Of a stretch of DNA of 64,000 bases, positions 46,067 through 59,135 are shown one piece after another. The stretch's first letter is position 1, and each line of letters opens with the position of its first letter. The notes beneath the pieces were generated by a model that saw only the letters and a program-made list of their open reading frames with translations, was not told the origin of the DNA and made no database searches. Source of the DNA: Jacaranda mimosifolia (Eukaryota > Streptophyta > Magnoliopsida > Lamiales > Bignoniaceae); assembly GCA_018894105.1 (NCBI GenBank), contig CM032121.1, forward strand, positions 36,612,230 through 36,676,229. Direction: 5' to 3'. Both the position numbers and the translations under genes were made by a program.

Positions 46067-47388
46067 ATGGTTTGTCGGAACGCCAATATATCAGTTGGAA
46101 TGGGTGTTTCGGAACCGGAATGCCCATTAACGTTCCATTGTTCCGATTGTTAATGGCTAGGACTTGCCATGGGCGTGCCAAACTGATAAATCGGCGGAAC
46201 GCCGTGACAATCCGATTTATTGAAATGTCACAGCATTTTAGAACAGAATGCCAATTTGAGGGGAAGAATTGAGAATTAAGGTATTTTCCAATTTTATATG
46301 ATTAAACATCCTCTCTAAATCAAGGCATGTGGATGCCAGAGGTGGGAGGAGAGTGGTGGCGGCAAAAGGGGAGGGCGCAGAAATGGTGGCGATAAGGCTG
46401 GGCATTGACTTGTTGCAGATACTTCTCTTTGAAGAAGATGACTCCTCATAAGATGACTTTCTCCTTTTCTTTCTTTTCTTTTTTCCTTTTCTTTTAATTT
46501 TCTTTTTATTTTGTCAATTTAAATATATTACTTTAATTTTCTATTTTATTCATTTAAAGTTGAATTTTATATGTGTCTTTTAGTTTCTAAGTATGAAATT
46601 ATATTAACAATAAAATATTTATATACTTTTATAGTAACTAAATTTAAATATTAAATTTATATTAATCTAAAATATAATATTTGCAATTTATGTAATAATT
46701 TTAAATCTTAAATTTTTAATTATTTGGAAATTTATTTAATATTTACAAAGAGAGAAGAAAAATATATAAAATTAATATTTTTGAATTTTTTATTTTTTAT
46801 TTAAATTTAAAAAACTATAAATCTTATTAGTAAAAATATAATATGTATATATAAGTTTATATTACTATATAGAATGAATATAAAAGTTTTAATTTATTGT
46901 TATATTTCGAAAAGTTAAAAACCACTACAATTAAATTTTTAGAATATTTTTATCCAAATATATTTCTTCACATTACTCTAATGAATTTAATAGCATATCT
47001 ATATATTATTGTACTATTCTTGGTATTATTAATCATGTAATTTCATTATAATCAATTTTACTTTCATTGTGATGTAGAATATTTTTTCAATATCTATGTA
47101 CTTCATAAATTGAATGGAAAATTTATAAAGCATTATCATTAGTGTTGTAACAAAGCTTATGTAATTTATTACATCAATTTATAGCACTCAAAATTATGCG
47201 AAACACCTAATATAAAATGTTAATAAGTATTTTTACAAGTACTAAAATTTTCGAAAATTTTCTTGAATTTTTTTTAGTACTTTAAATTGACAAAATGAGT
47301 GGAATGCCCACGATCGTTCCGCGACATTGCAATGGAACTGGAACAGTAGCTTCTATTTCAATCCCCGCGACCGTTCCTGGGAACCATG
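46067..47388. mobile_element. hAT-like element (unit 2), uninterrupted
   Basis: The ends are CATGGTTTGTCGGAACG and, inverted, CATGGTTCCCAGGAACG. The target duplication is CTTGCCGT (46059-46066) against CTTGTCAT (47389-47396), two mismatches in 8 bp. At 1322 bp it is the same element as 25119-28454 without the foldback insertion. No transposase is visible. Confidence 0.78.
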
Positions 47389-47507
47389 CTTGTCATAGAT
47401 AAGTTGAGTTCACACTTTTTGTTTTTGAATTTAATGAGTATTGTCTTATCAAGTTAATACTTCCCACCTCGCTCATCCTTATCTACTCTGAGAGTTTACC
47501 CTGCAGC

Positions 47508-47640
47508 TCAGGTTCTTGGGAGATAAAAGCTATTAGGAAAGATAAAAGATAAGGTAGAACATACTTGGGTGATAAACACTATAAGAAAAGAGCATTTGGA
47601 ATCATCAAGCAAAGACTCTCATAAGAGGAAGGATGACGGA
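47508..47640 (+). pseudogene. UGT 3'-end remnant (unit 2)
   Basis: This is a shorter, more deleted version of the remnant at 28575-28755. It contains the GGGAGATAAAAGCTA motif and a final GAGGAAGGATGACGG. Confidence 0.68.
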
Positions 47641-48307
47641 AATAAATCCCATATGAAACAGGCTTGTCCGTTGCTTTCTTTTGTATTATTGATATTGTTC
47701 TTGTTGGCTAATTAAGAATATGCAGATGACATACAAATGGTACTTGTCATCAATTATCACGACAATTTACATATGCCTCCAACTCTGATTTCACGTATTG
47801 TCATCCCTATCAGGGATGGCTAATTTTGGTAACAGAGTACAACCAAATAGCAAGTATATTATTTGATAAACTACTTGAAACTAGACTGGGTTTCATCAGA
47901 AGTCCCCAGTGGAAGAGTAGACGTAATCATATATGAATTGGTCAAAGAGAAACTGGTCTACACACGAGAAGCATGCTAGACATGGTCCAGGTTGCCGGCT
48001 GTGGAAAAGTTAGATGCCATTTGTCTTTTCATCAAAAGGAATGCATAATTTACAATTTAAAAGCTGGCAAACCTTGACGCTTTCTGTGCTGTTTCTACAG
48101 TTGTATCAGTACAGCACAGGTTGTCATCAAATCAACAGACAAAAATATGCATGATTTCAAGAGATTAAGGTAATCATAGAAAGATAACATATATTAAAAA
48201 TCAAGAAGAAAAACTATACAAGTGACAAAAGGAAAAAGGTGATTCCAGCTTAGGGGAACAGACAAGACCTTGATGTTGAGTCCTTGGCTTTTGCCACCTA
48301 TGCTGAC
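47641..48307 (+). other. upstream region of UGT B2
   Basis: Homologous to 28756-29420, with about 45 bp fewer just before the promoter (after 48200) and about 60 bp more near 47745-47805. No gene is present. Confidence 0.6.
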
Positions 48308-48315
48308 TATAAAAC
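48308..48315 (+). promoter_or_regulatory. TATA box candidate for UGT B2
   Basis: TATAAAAC lies 61 bp before the ATG, in the conserved B-gene context. Confidence 0.6.
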
Positions 48316-48368
48316 TAACGCCAAGAGAAAAATTTGAAGCAGCAATAAAAATATTGTGAGAGGTAAAA

Positions 48369-49883
48369 ATGGGCAGACCACATGTCTTAGCCATACCATT
48401 TCCAGCACAAGGCCATGTGATTCCCTTGATGGAGCTTGTCCATTGTTTAGCAGAGAACGGCATCAAAGTCACATTTGTCAACACTCAGTTCAACCACGAC
48501 CGGATCGTGAAGGCACTGTCACATACTGGAAACTTGAATGAACTGATAAGTCTGGCTTCGATCCCAGATGGGTTGGAACCGTGGGAAGACCGAAATGACC
48601 TGTTGAAGTTATCAGCCGCAATGTTGAAGGTCATGCCTGAGGCACTGGAGTCTCTCATTGAAAAGACCAATGAAACAAATAGCGATAAAATCATATGCGT
48701 TATTACAGAATATGGCTTAGGATGGGCACTGGAATTGGTGAAGAAATTGGGAATCAAGGCAGCAGCCTTCTTTCCGTCATCAGTTGCAACGTTGGCCTTC
48801 TCGAACAATGCTCAGAAACTGGTTGATAAAGGGATCATCGACAGTGATGGTAAGTATCAAATTTTCTTGGCAAAATTTTGTAAATTCTCATCAATAACTC
48901 ATGGCCCTGAGGTCAAAAAATTTAACAAATAGATGTGGTATACCTCTATTTGGACATTATTACCAACAGAGATATCATTTCTGACTGTCCCTCCAGGAAG
49001 ACCCTTGAAGCAACAGATGATTCGGCTGTCTCCAGAGATGCCAGCAATGAGCAGCCTGGACTTAGTATGGACACGCATTGGTGATTTGAACACACAAAAA
49101 ATGATGTTTCATCTAATACCAATGTATATGAGATCAGCGCGGTTGGCAGATTGGTTACTTTGCAACTCTTCTTATGAATTGGAGCCTGGGGCACTCACCT
49201 TGGTTCCTAATTGCTTGCCAATAGGCCCTCTTCTTGCTAGCAATCGTCTTGGAAAATCAGCAGGATATTTCTGGCCAGAAGATTCTGCTTGCCTGGAATG
49301 GCTTGATCAACAGCCAGCCAATTCCACAATATATGTTGCATTCGGGAGCTTCACCATTTTTGATCAAGCCCAGTTCCAAGAATTGGCTCTTGGGCTCGAA
49401 CTTACCAACCGGCCATTCCTATGGGTTGTAAGGCAAGATATGACTCAAGAAACCGATGAGGCTTATCCGAAAGGATTCAAAGAAAGAGTGAATAATTGTG
49501 GGAAAATTGTGGGATGGACACCTCAACAGAAGGTCTTATCTCACCCTTCTGTTGCTTGTTTTCTCAGCCATTGTGGTTGGAATTCTACCATTGAGGGTAT
49601 AAGCAACGGAGTCCCTTTCTTGTGCTGGCCTTACTTTGCAGACCAGTTTCTCAACCAGAGCTACATTTCTGATTGTTGGGAAGTTGGATTACGCTTGGAC
49701 AAAGATGAAAGTGGAATCATTAGACGGGACGAGATCAGGAATAAGCTGGACCTTCTTCTTACTGATAAAAGCTACAAAACTAGAGCCGTGAATCTTCAAT
49801 CAAGGGCCATGTCTTGTGCCACAGAAGGAGGGTGTTCTCAGAAGAATTTCGATAACTTTGTAGATTGGATCAAGGAAAACTGA
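48369..49883 (+). CDS. UGT83A-type UDP-glycosyltransferase, copy B2
   Basis: Exons are 48369..48849 and 48997..49883, 455 residues, with an intact frame. The catalytic His is residue 16. The acidic partner at residue 114 is Glu (CVITEYGLGWA, codon GAA at 48708-48710), where B1, B3 and the A copies have Asp. A second unusual change is FVNTQFNH in place of FVNTEFNH. The PSPG box at about 334-377 is identical to that of B1 (WTPQQKV to FADQ). The 5' half resembles B3 and the last three-quarters of exon 2 resembles B1, so the gene is mosaic. The enzyme may be weakened or altered by the Asp-to-Glu change, which lengthens the side chain in the His-Asp dyad. Otherwise it should be a UDP-glucose-dependent transferase of unknown acceptor. 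Confidence 0.92.
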
Positions 49884-50654
49884 AATTATTTATTAATAAA
49901 TGTTGCAGATATCAATCGAACTTCATTTTAAAATTTCCATGAACAATGAGTAACAAATTAAGACAGCATCAATGCAGGATCCTTGACAATTAAGAGTGAT
50001 CTTATACTTCGAACTTCATCTGACAAAAGTTATAACTAACTTCCATTTCCCCATAATCAAGTAAGATGTTCTTAGTAAATCAAAGAAGATTTGGTGCATA
50101 TACATGAATCAGCTCCATCCTCGGATACTACAAAATCACATTGAGGACAAATACTAGGTGGGCATGTAACCAATTTCATCTGAAATATCTGGCAATTAAG
50201 CAATTGCACTCGTTCAATATGACTAGTCCATCTATATAAGATGGACAAAAGAAAAACTCTTATTTGTTGACCTGGTAATAGAAATTATCTGACCATTTCT
50301 TCCATTTTGCTGGATGCCGGTCTTAAAGGAATCATATGGTGTGGATCTTATAAGCAGAAAAGAATCATGAATACAATTCCATGTTGCTAAAACTTAGACG
50401 CACGGCAGATTCTTGCACAACCATAAATACAACAGCACAAAGTTGTAGGATCAATAAACAAGTACGTGTAGTTGTAAAAAATGACGGGGAATACAGACAT
50501 AAATGTAAATCAGTTTAGTGAAGTCATAACCATTGCCAAGAACAAGAATGGAGCAGACAAAACAAAAGAAACTGAACAATAGCAACAGACTAGAAGTAAA
50601 AACTAAGATATACAACTCATGTAAATGACAAAGAAGTAGAATTAATTTCAACAA
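49884..50654 (+). other. B2-C2 intergenic region
   Basis: This is nearly identical to 30991-31758. No gene is present. Confidence 0.7.
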
Positions 50655-52161
50655 AAAGCAAAACCACATGTACTAGCTATACCATATCCAGCAAGGCCAT
50701 GTGATTGCCCTATAGGTTGCCCAGTGTTTAGCAAACAATGGTGTCAAAGTCTCATTTGTGAACACTGAGTTCACTCATGGGCGAGTTGTGAAGGCAATCT
50801 CAGAGACAGGAAACATTCATGAATGGATAAGTTTGGTTTCAGTTCTAGACGGCTTAGAATCCAAGGAAGATAGAAATCACCATGCAAAGTTAACAGAAGC
50901 AATGACAAAAGTCATGCCCTTGAAGCTGGAGGCTCTAATTGGAAAGATAAATGGGACACCAGGTGATGATCGCCTGTGTTCTCACCGACCTCTATATGGC
51001 AGCGGCATTGCAGGTGGCTGAAAAGTTCTGGATCAAGAGAGCAGCATTCTCGCCGGCAGCAGTGGCCATGTTGGCCTTGATGACCAGTGCACAGAAACTA
51101 GTTGATGACGGGATCATAGACCATGACGGTGAGGCTTGTATGACACTAAATCTCAATCAGTAAGTAATGTTACTCGGAAGGATAAATCCTAAAATCAGAA
51201 ACAGAAAAAGTTTAGGAAAACTTAATGCTATACTCATTACATCTTCCCTACAGGAACACCTTTGAAGAACCAACAGAATCAGCTGTCTCCATCAATGCCT
51301 GAAATGAGCTCTATCAACTTTGCATGGACATGCCTCCCTGACCTGACAATGCGGAAAACTATTTTTCACTGTATAATGGAAAACAACGAATCAGCAAAGT
51401 TAGCACAGTGGCTGATTTGCAACTCATCTGATGATTTGGAGCCTGTGGCACTCATTTTTATGCCGAATTGTTTGCCCATAGGCCCTCTCGTTGCTATCAG
51501 CCGTCTTGGAAAATCAGCAGGCTACTTCTGACCTGAAGATTCGACTTGCCTGGCATGGCTTGATCAACAGCCAATCAATTCTGTCGTCTATGTTGCATTC
51601 GGAAGCTTCACCGTTTTTGATGCAAGTCAGCTCCAAGAATTGGCTTTGGGCCTAGAACTCACCAACAGGCCATTCCTATGTGTTGTAAGGCAAGATATAA
51701 CTCAAGATATTAATGAGGCATACCAGCTAGGATTCAAAGAGCGAGTAGAGAATCGCGGGAAAATGGCCGATTGGGCACCTCAACAACAGGTCTTATCGTA
51801 CCCTTCTGTAGCCTGCTTTATGAGCCATCGTGGTTGGAATTCTACCATGGAGTCGGTAAGCAACGGGGTCCCCTTCTTGTGCTGGCCCTACTATGCCGAC
51901 CAGTTCCTTAACCAGAGCTACTTAATTGATCATTGGAAAGTTGGTTTAGGCCCAGACAAAGATGAAAGTGGAATCATCAGACAAGAAGAAATTAAAAAAA
52001 GTTATGAAACAAGAGCATTGGAGCTTCAAGCAAAGACCACAGCTAGTGTCAGAGAAGGCGGAAGTTCTCAGAAGAATTTCAAGAACTTTGGATTAAAGAA
52101 AACTAATCCCTTGAATGTTTTGCATATAGAAATCGCGGAGAACATTATGCTGAGACAGTAA
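50655..52161 (+). pseudogene. UGT83A-type pseudogene C2
   Basis: Exon-like blocks are 50655..51128 and 51254..52161. It shares with C1 the lost start codon (AAA at 50655-50657), the SHRGWNS change in the PSPG box, the shortened region after QEEIKK and the 7-nt deletion near the end. It adds its own lesions: a 2-nt deletion near 50692 within the PAQGH codons, a 3-nt loss near 50712, a 5-nt loss near 50970, and a nonsense codon TGA at 51529-51531 where C1 has TGG (GYFWPED motif). It does not have the 1-nt deletion of C1. It is more decayed than C1. Confidence 0.93.
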
Positions 52162-52484
52162 GATAAAAATCAACATGAAATCTTTGTCTACACTATCATC
52201 AGAAATCCTTTAAGCAATGTATTTGACATAAATTATGCAAGAAACAAGACAAAAGCATTTATATTATAGTGATGTTTAGTGTGAGATTCAAGCGGTTCAT
52301 CACAGTTTGAACTTTCTCTTTCACATAATCAAGTATGATTGAAAGGAAAGGGCGTAATATACTTGTTCCAATAAATAATCCAACCTTAAATACCATTAAT
52401 TCTATCCTGTTTGGTGCATGGCCGTATTAATAGAGTACATGAAAAAGGTAGGATGCATCCCAAGTCAAAGTTCTCCTATTCACC
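52162..52484 (+). other. C2 3' flank up to the second junction
   Basis: This matches 33275-33594 almost base for base. No gene is present. Confidence 0.7.
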
Positions 52485-54653
52485 ATGTGATCAATGCAAG
52501 TTAGGAGGTCAGGTGATCTTCTTGACTTAAAGGATGAACCCCTTTTCATTTTTGAGGTAGTATATATATTATATTGGTCTCTGTATATGTGCATGAAAGA
52601 GTTAGGAGGATTTAGGAGCAGGCCACTTACATTTATGGATTAATTAGACAGCCTTGTACGAATTCATTCTAGTGTATACAGTTAATCTTCTTTTGTATAA
52701 TACCCTTTTCTCTCCCATGGTCTTTTTCTTTTGGCAGATTTGGAATCTAAGCTATCTTCAAAGAAATAGTAGCTTAAGAAGTCAACTTTTAAACTTGGTG
52801 CTGTTTGTAAGTTTTGTTCCACATATCACATGTAAATATATATATATATATATATGTCTGAAGATGCATTCGAGAAGCTTCTGCTTGCTTTTTGGTGGTT
52901 TATTATATTCTGACAGGTACGAGGATGTTGTTAACAAACACTAACTTTGTGGCCCCAAAAACCTGGGAAAGGAATATTTGTCAGCAAAAGGACAAAGGGC
53001 AGTCTTTATTGTGCTTAAAGGTCACAAAAAGCTTATGGACCTTTTACAGATAACTTACTACAAATATTTGGTGGTTTATTATATTCTGACAGGTACGAGG
53101 ATGTAAACAAACACTAACTTTGTGGCCCAGTCTTTATTGTGCTTAAAGGTCACAAAAAGCTTATGGACCTTTTACAGATAACTTGCTACAAATATTTGTC
53201 AAGATAGAATTTAAAAAGCATGTGCTTAAGGTTTTAAGTCCACAATAAGCCATAACTCTGGAGGCCCAAAACTGCTTTTGCATATTAGCCCTTCTTTAAT
53301 TTAGCCACAGATTCTTACAGAGACCAGATTTTACCAATTTAATTGAATTCTTATTCGGCTTCTTTCCTTCTTTTGCAATTGGATCAATGGCCCAAAATCA
53401 TATCATTTGGAATGATCATTTACTCCATCTTTTTTGCTTGGCAAAACTTTTGGAAAATTAATTTTATAAAAGTGGAAATTAATTCTACTTTCTTCAACTT
53501 AACTTCTAATAAACATAAATCCTATTTATGATGTTTTTTATGCTCAACAAATACAATAAAGCCATCCATATAAAAATTATGTAACACCATCATAAAAGAT
53601 TTTGAATATGACTAGTTCCAAATGATTAGCACAAAATCTTTTGTGCTTTTCTGAAAACTTCAAGTGGTAATCAACATCCATGTGGGCCAAGAAAGAAAAT
53701 TAACAAGAAAATAAGACCTTATTTTTTTCCCACTTATTAAAACAAGACAAGGTGACCCATTGCTTTCCAACTTTGGCAACAAGAAAAGATTATGTAGATA
53801 TTTGCAAGTTGTGATGTATACAACTAAAAGATGACAAAAATGTGGTTTTGTATTCAACTACTCTCTGATTTTCATTTGGCATAGCACAATGTCAAAGGAT
53901 CAAAAAATTAAACAAACCTGCATAGTTTTAAGAGTCTGATAATGGGTGATTAGGCAAAAAGGGCAGCTTCGTCCCAATCACTTAAATTTAATGAGAAAAT
54001 ATTTTGAAATTTATGACTTTTAATTGAACTCGATTCGATTCAATTCGATTTAACTACAATAAAAGATCGACCTAAAATTAAGCGATTCATTCAATTTAGC
54101 TGGCAAACACTTTTTGATCTCATGACTTGATGTATATATTCACGTCGATAATGCATGAGAAATACTTCTAACTACTTGTTGACCAAAGTATGTAACTTAA
54201 GATTAACCTGAAATTGAGCGTTTCACCCAAATCACGTAGCAATGATATTTTTTAATCTCACAAAGAAAGTTTGATATATATCCACATAAACAGTGCACTA
54301 TAAAAGATAATGTTAAGACCTTTCTCGATCTATTACTAATTAAGCAATAGAGGGCTTTTAGTAAGAATTCCAATGCCATTTGTGGGTGACTTATTGCCCG
54401 ACCCAAATCACCATTCCATCAGTGGGATAGATGTTATTGAGCCAAGAAGCACAGTAATATAGACAACACATACCAACCAAACAATTATAAAATGCCTAAT
54501 ATAAAAGACAAAGGTGCGTTGCTAACTTGAAAAAGAAAAAAGAAAAAAAACAAATAACAAGAGTAGATTCCTAATTTCAATAGTAACACAAATCTCAAAT
54601 AAATGACAAAAGATCCTCAATCTTAACCTCCTCGTCCATGCTTCCATGCTACC
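52485..54653 (+). repeat. second copy of the junction segment and A3 upstream flank
   Basis: This is almost identical to 33595-35764, including the internal direct duplication. It holds first-gene 3'-flank DNA followed by the A-type 5' flank. No gene is present. Confidence 0.85.
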
Positions 54654-54661
54654 TATAAAAG
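54654..54661 (+). promoter_or_regulatory. TATA box candidate for UGT A3
   Basis: TATAAAAG lies 45 bases before the ATG, matching A1 and A2. Confidence 0.55.
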
Positions 54662-54698
54662 AGTGGTGAAAACTTTCAAGTTTGAGTACAAGAAAACA

Positions 54699-56239
54699 AT
54701 GGGAAAACCTCATGTCGTAGTTGTACCTTATCCAGCACAAGGCCATGTGATCCCCATGTTGGAGCTTTCACAATGGCTGGTAAGCCACGGCATCAGAGTC
54801 ACTTTTGTAAACACAGAGTTCAATCACATGCGGGTTATGAAATCATTGTCAGAATCAGACAACATAAGAAAACTGGTGAACATGGTTTCCATCCCAGATG
54901 GATTGGAGCCAGGGGAGGACAGAAATGATACGGGGAAACTAACAGAAGCCATTTTCAATTTCATGCCTGGAGAGCTGGAAGCCCTTATTGAAAGAATAAG
55001 TGGAAAAGGACGAGAAAAAATCACCTGTGTTATTGCTGATTGGACCTTGGGATGGGCTCTGGAGGTAGCTGAAAAAATGGGACTCAGAAGAGCAGCCTTC
55101 TGGCCTGGAGCAGCGGCCGTCTTGGCGTTGTCATTCAACATCCCAAAGCTAGTAAGCGACGGGATTATAGACAGTAACGGTGAGTACTCTTGAGCCGTTT
55201 TGCATTAAAACCATGAGCCAAAGCAAGTTTGTATAAAGAAATTCTAGGACTCACGACAAATTATATGAAGAAACATGTACCCTTTAATCAACCAATAGAA
55301 ATGTAATGAAAAAGTAGCTAATTCAGCCTTGTTTATACCAATACTTACCATGCAGGAAGACCTTTGAAGAACCGGATGATTCAGCTGTCGCCAGGAATTC
55401 CACTCATGAACACTATGGACTTCGCATGGACCTGTGTTGGTGATCAGGCCACACAAAAAATTGTTTTTGACGTTCTGGTGAGAAATAACTTTTCAGTCAA
55501 ATTGACAGACTGGTTGATTTGCAACTCATCTTATGATTTGGAGCCTGGAGCATTTTCTCTATTTCCAGAAATTCTACCTGTTGGCCCTCTTCTTGCAAGC
55601 GACCGGCTAGGAAAATCAGCAGGCTACTTCTGGCCAGAGGACTCAGGTTGCTTGGTATGGCTGGATCAGCAGCCAGCCAATTCTGTCATATATGTTGCAT
55701 TTGGCAGCTTCACAGTATTTGATCAGATGCAGTTTGAGGAACTGGCTCTCGGGCTTGAACTCACCAATAGGCCGTTCCTGTGGGTCGTGAGGCAAGATAT
55801 AACAGCTGATACACATAAAGCACATCCGAGAGGCTTCAAAGATAGAGTACAAAACCGGGCAATGATGGTGGGGTGGGCACCTCAACAACAGGTCTTATCT
55901 CATCCCTCTGTTGCTTGCTTTATCAGCCATTGCGGTTGGAATTCTACCATGGAGGGCATTGGCAATGGAGTCCCTTTCCTCTGCTGGCCATATTTTGCAG
56001 ACCAGTTCCTTAACCAGACCTACATTTGCGATAAGTGGGAGGTTGGATTAGGATTAAGCAAAGATGGAAATGGAATCATAAGACAAGGAGAAATAAAGGA
56101 TAAAGTAGAACAGATTCTGGGAGATAAAAGCTATAAGGAAAGAGCCTTGAATCTTCAAGCCAAGACCATGCATAGTGTCAGAGGGGGAAGCTCTCATAAG
56201 AATTTCAATAATTTTATAGAGTGGATCAAGGATGACTGA
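54699..56239 (+). CDS. UGT83A-type UDP-glycosyltransferase, copy A3
   Basis: Exons are 54699..55179 and 55356..56239, 454 residues, intact. The catalytic His is residue 16, the partner Asp is residue 114 (CVIADWTLGWA), and the PSPG box is at 334-377 with HCGWNS, Trp22 and a final Gln. It is the most divergent A copy, with differences such as MGKPHVVVV, SHGIRV, EDRNDTGK, SGKGREK, NRPFLWVVRQDITADTHKAHP and a C-terminus reading MHSVRGGSSHK. Its 5' flank is nearly identical to that of A2. Its downstream DNA lacks the MULE/CACTA, LTR-like and hAT insertions found after A1 and A2. The acceptor is unknown. Confidence 0.93.
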
Positions 56240-57307
56240 TATAAATCCTTTGTGAAACAGGCTTATTTATTGCTTTCCTTTGCAGTATCAGTATATGTGT
56301 TTTTGGCTATTTAAGAATCTCTAGGTAACACATAATGGTACTTGTCATCCATTCTGCCTACAGTTTACATGTGGTTCAGACTCTGATCCCTATTAGTAAT
56401 GGCTGATGTGGTATCAGAGTACAACCAGATAGTATGCTATTTGACAAACTGGTGGAGACAAACAAGATTTGGTATCATCATAAGTCCCTTTTTCCAGTCG
56501 AAGGGCTAGACCTAATCATACATGAATTGTTCAAACTTCAGCCATATAGTTCACATAAATTATGTAAGAAACTAGACAAAAGCATTGTTTAGTGTGAAGT
56601 TTAGTGTAAGATTCATGTGGCTCATCACAATTTGAACTTACCATTGTACATGATCAAGTAGGATTCAATGGGAAGGGACATAATATGCTTGTTTCAAAAA
56701 GTAATCCAACAATAAGTAACAGTAAACTGTACCCTGTTTTGTGCATGGCCATAATAATGGAGTGTATGAAAAAGAAGGCTGCAGAAATCATATTTTTCCA
56801 TTCATGGCTAATTCCTGGCCTTGGCTTCCAAGAATTATTATAACATGCAGTTTGGTAAGATCGGAATTCACTTGCATTAGTCCTCATGAGGATATGTATG
56901 TGGCGATATACTTGAACCACTATTTATTTTTTTCTTGATAAGCCTTGCCCTACCACCAATCATCGAAGAATGAAATGCTCCCAGGTCCGTGATGGCCATT
57001 TATTCCCAAGCGTATCAACAGATGTAAGCTCTGTGAGGGCCTGTTGTAGATAAGTTAGCTTTACAGTTCTCGTTTTTTTATTAATTGTATATTGGCATAT
57101 CAAGGTTAATACCTTCCACCTCGCTCATCCTTATCTATTTTGAGAGTTCGCCTTGCGGCTCAGTGTGGATACTCCAAGCTTTGGTTCTTCTACTTTAGAG
57201 GTTACACAACGCCTAGCAGCTATCTAGGGAATAGATATTATTACCAAATAGGTCAGGATTCACATCTTCTCACTGAGTTCTATTCGACCCAGCCTAATCT
57301 AATCGGC
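56240..57307 (+). other. A3 downstream region
   Basis: The A 3' UTR is followed by a short piece of B-type promoter flank ending near 56535, then directly by C-type 3' flank (from about 56555). A larger internal deletion has therefore removed the part that holds the MULE in units 1 and 2. The sites of the LTR-like (near 56587) and hAT (near 57040) insertions are empty. A block at about 57165-57307 is not found in the other units. No gene is present. Confidence 0.65.
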
Positions 57308-57485
57308 TCCTCTGCTTGCCATATTTTGCAGACCAGTTCAAGGTAGAACAGATTCTGAGTGATAGAAGCTATATATAAGGAAGGAGCCTTGAATCATCAA
57401 GTAAAAACCATGGACACTCTTAGAGGAGGGTGCTTTGCTAAGAATTTCAATAATTTTATAGAGAGGATCGATGAAGGATAACTGA
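57308..57485 (+). pseudogene. UGT 3'-end remnant after A3
   Basis: It starts at CTTGCCATATTTTGCAGACCAGTTC, the end of a PSPG box (WPYFADQF-like), then jumps to the KVEQIL-like codons and runs to NFNNFIE-like and WI/MDEG-like codons before TAACTGA. Internal deletions and an inserted TATA make it non-coding. It corresponds to the remnants at 28575 and 47508 but keeps more of the gene. Confidence 0.75.
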
Positions 57486-57698
57486 AATAAACCCCACGTG
57501 AAAGAGGCTCATTTGTAATCCAGTTCTTTCGCTAAGTATAGGAAATGGTTTATGGGGGAAGAGCTTTTTGAGGAAATTTGAAGCATCGAGGTCTCAAATC
57601 CGCAACAAGCGAGCCAAAGCAAAGAAAGTTAATCTGTAAAATAAAAAGGTCACCTTACTTTTTTTTATTATGTAATACAGTGGTGGTTATCGATCCTC

Positions 57699-59135
57699 GG
57701 GTTTTCTACGGTTCCGTACCCATAGTTCTAACTTGTCATCACGTACCCATTTTTTAATCGTTGTTATTAGTTTGATTTAATCTTCACCTTCGAACCATCA
57801 TGAAGTGAAGAACCATGGTTCTTCAATGGTACTTCCATAGAACCATCTTCTTTTAAAATTAAATTATAAAAAATAAAATAAAAATTATTACCCTTCCAAT
57901 ACTCAATGACTAAATTAACCTTATTAATTTTAATAAATATATTTATATATACACATATATTTGTATAAATATATATAATTTATAATTATTTTCTAAGTTA
58001 ACAATAAAAAAAATATTCTACCAGGTAACCACATGATTTTATCTTACACAATCAAAATAATTTAATTAAATTTTTTTATATAAATAAAGAAATAAATAAA
58101 TTAAAATTTATAAAAAAAAAAAAAGGAAAAAAGAATCCAGCCCCTACCTTTCCCACCCCACCCCACCCCACCCCACCCCAAGGCCAGCCCGGCTGGCCAT
58201 GGCGGGTGAGCTTCTAGGCGCGGTGCCTGGAAGCTTGCGGCGGCGGCCATTGCCTGGAAGTTCACGGTGGCCGCCATGGCTGCCAAACTTCTAGGCTGCT
58301 GCGTGGCCATGGCGAGCCTGTTGGCCGCCTGGCTCACGACTGCCATGGCCAATGGCTAGCCGGGTGCTTGTGGGGGGGCCAATCGGCGGTGGGGGTTTGG
58401 GGACCAGCGGTCGGCGGCCGTAGATAGGGCTGGTGGTGGGTGGGTGCTGGGATGTATATATGTATATCTGTGTATGTATATATGTATATAATATATATAG
58501 TTATATAAATATGTGTATATATATATTAATATCATTAATGGTGTTATTTTTATAATTAATATTAATTATATAGTTAGTAATTTATTAATAATAATAAAGA
58601 TTATATTAATAATAATATTAATTCCATGTTCATTTACAATGAATGCAATCAGAAGAAAATCGGTGCCCTTTTACAATGAATTTTTACTTATTTTCTTTTG
58701 ATTGAATTTGTCTCTTAGGGTTTTTTTTTTTTTTATTGAATTAGGGTTTAATTTTAGGAGAAGAAAATCGATGCCTTTTTATAATGAATTTTCCTTGATT
58801 TTTTTCTGATTGAATTCGTCTCTTAGGGTTTATTTATTTATTTTTTTTCTTTTGATTGAATTAGGATTTAATATTAGGAAAAGAGGGTTTTTAATTTATT
58901 AAAATTAATAAGGTTAATTTAGTCATTGAGAATTGGAAGAGTAATGATTTTTATTTTATTTTTTATAATTTAATTTTAAAAGAAGATGGTTCCATGGAAG
59001 AACCATTGAAGAACCATGGTTCTTCACTTTATGATGATTCGAAGGTGTGGATTAAATCAAACTGACAACAACGATTAAAAAATGGGTACGTGATGACAAG
59101 TTAGAACCATGGGTACGGGACTCTAGAAAACCCCC
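57699..59135. mobile_element. 1.44-kb element with long terminal inverted repeats, MULE-like
   Basis: Inverted repeats of about 240 bp (57699-57940 and 58897-59135) start GGGTTTTCTACGGTTCCGTA and, inverted, GGGTTTTCTAGAGTCCCGTA, and stay closely matched throughout. Between them lies a GC-rich block (58137-58440) with a (CCCCA)n tract and many GCCATGGC-type motifs, then a (TA)n-rich part. Long GGG ends with a GC-rich core recall the MULE at 14602-16530. I could not find a convincing target-site duplication, so the superfamily is uncertain. No transposase is seen. Confidence 0.7.

Noticed and set aside
56535..56600. A3 downstream DNA as a clean empty site for the old MULE/CACTA
   Set aside because: A larger deletion removed the surrounding B-type flank as well, so absence here does not show that the MULE was never present. 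The B promoters give a better empty site.
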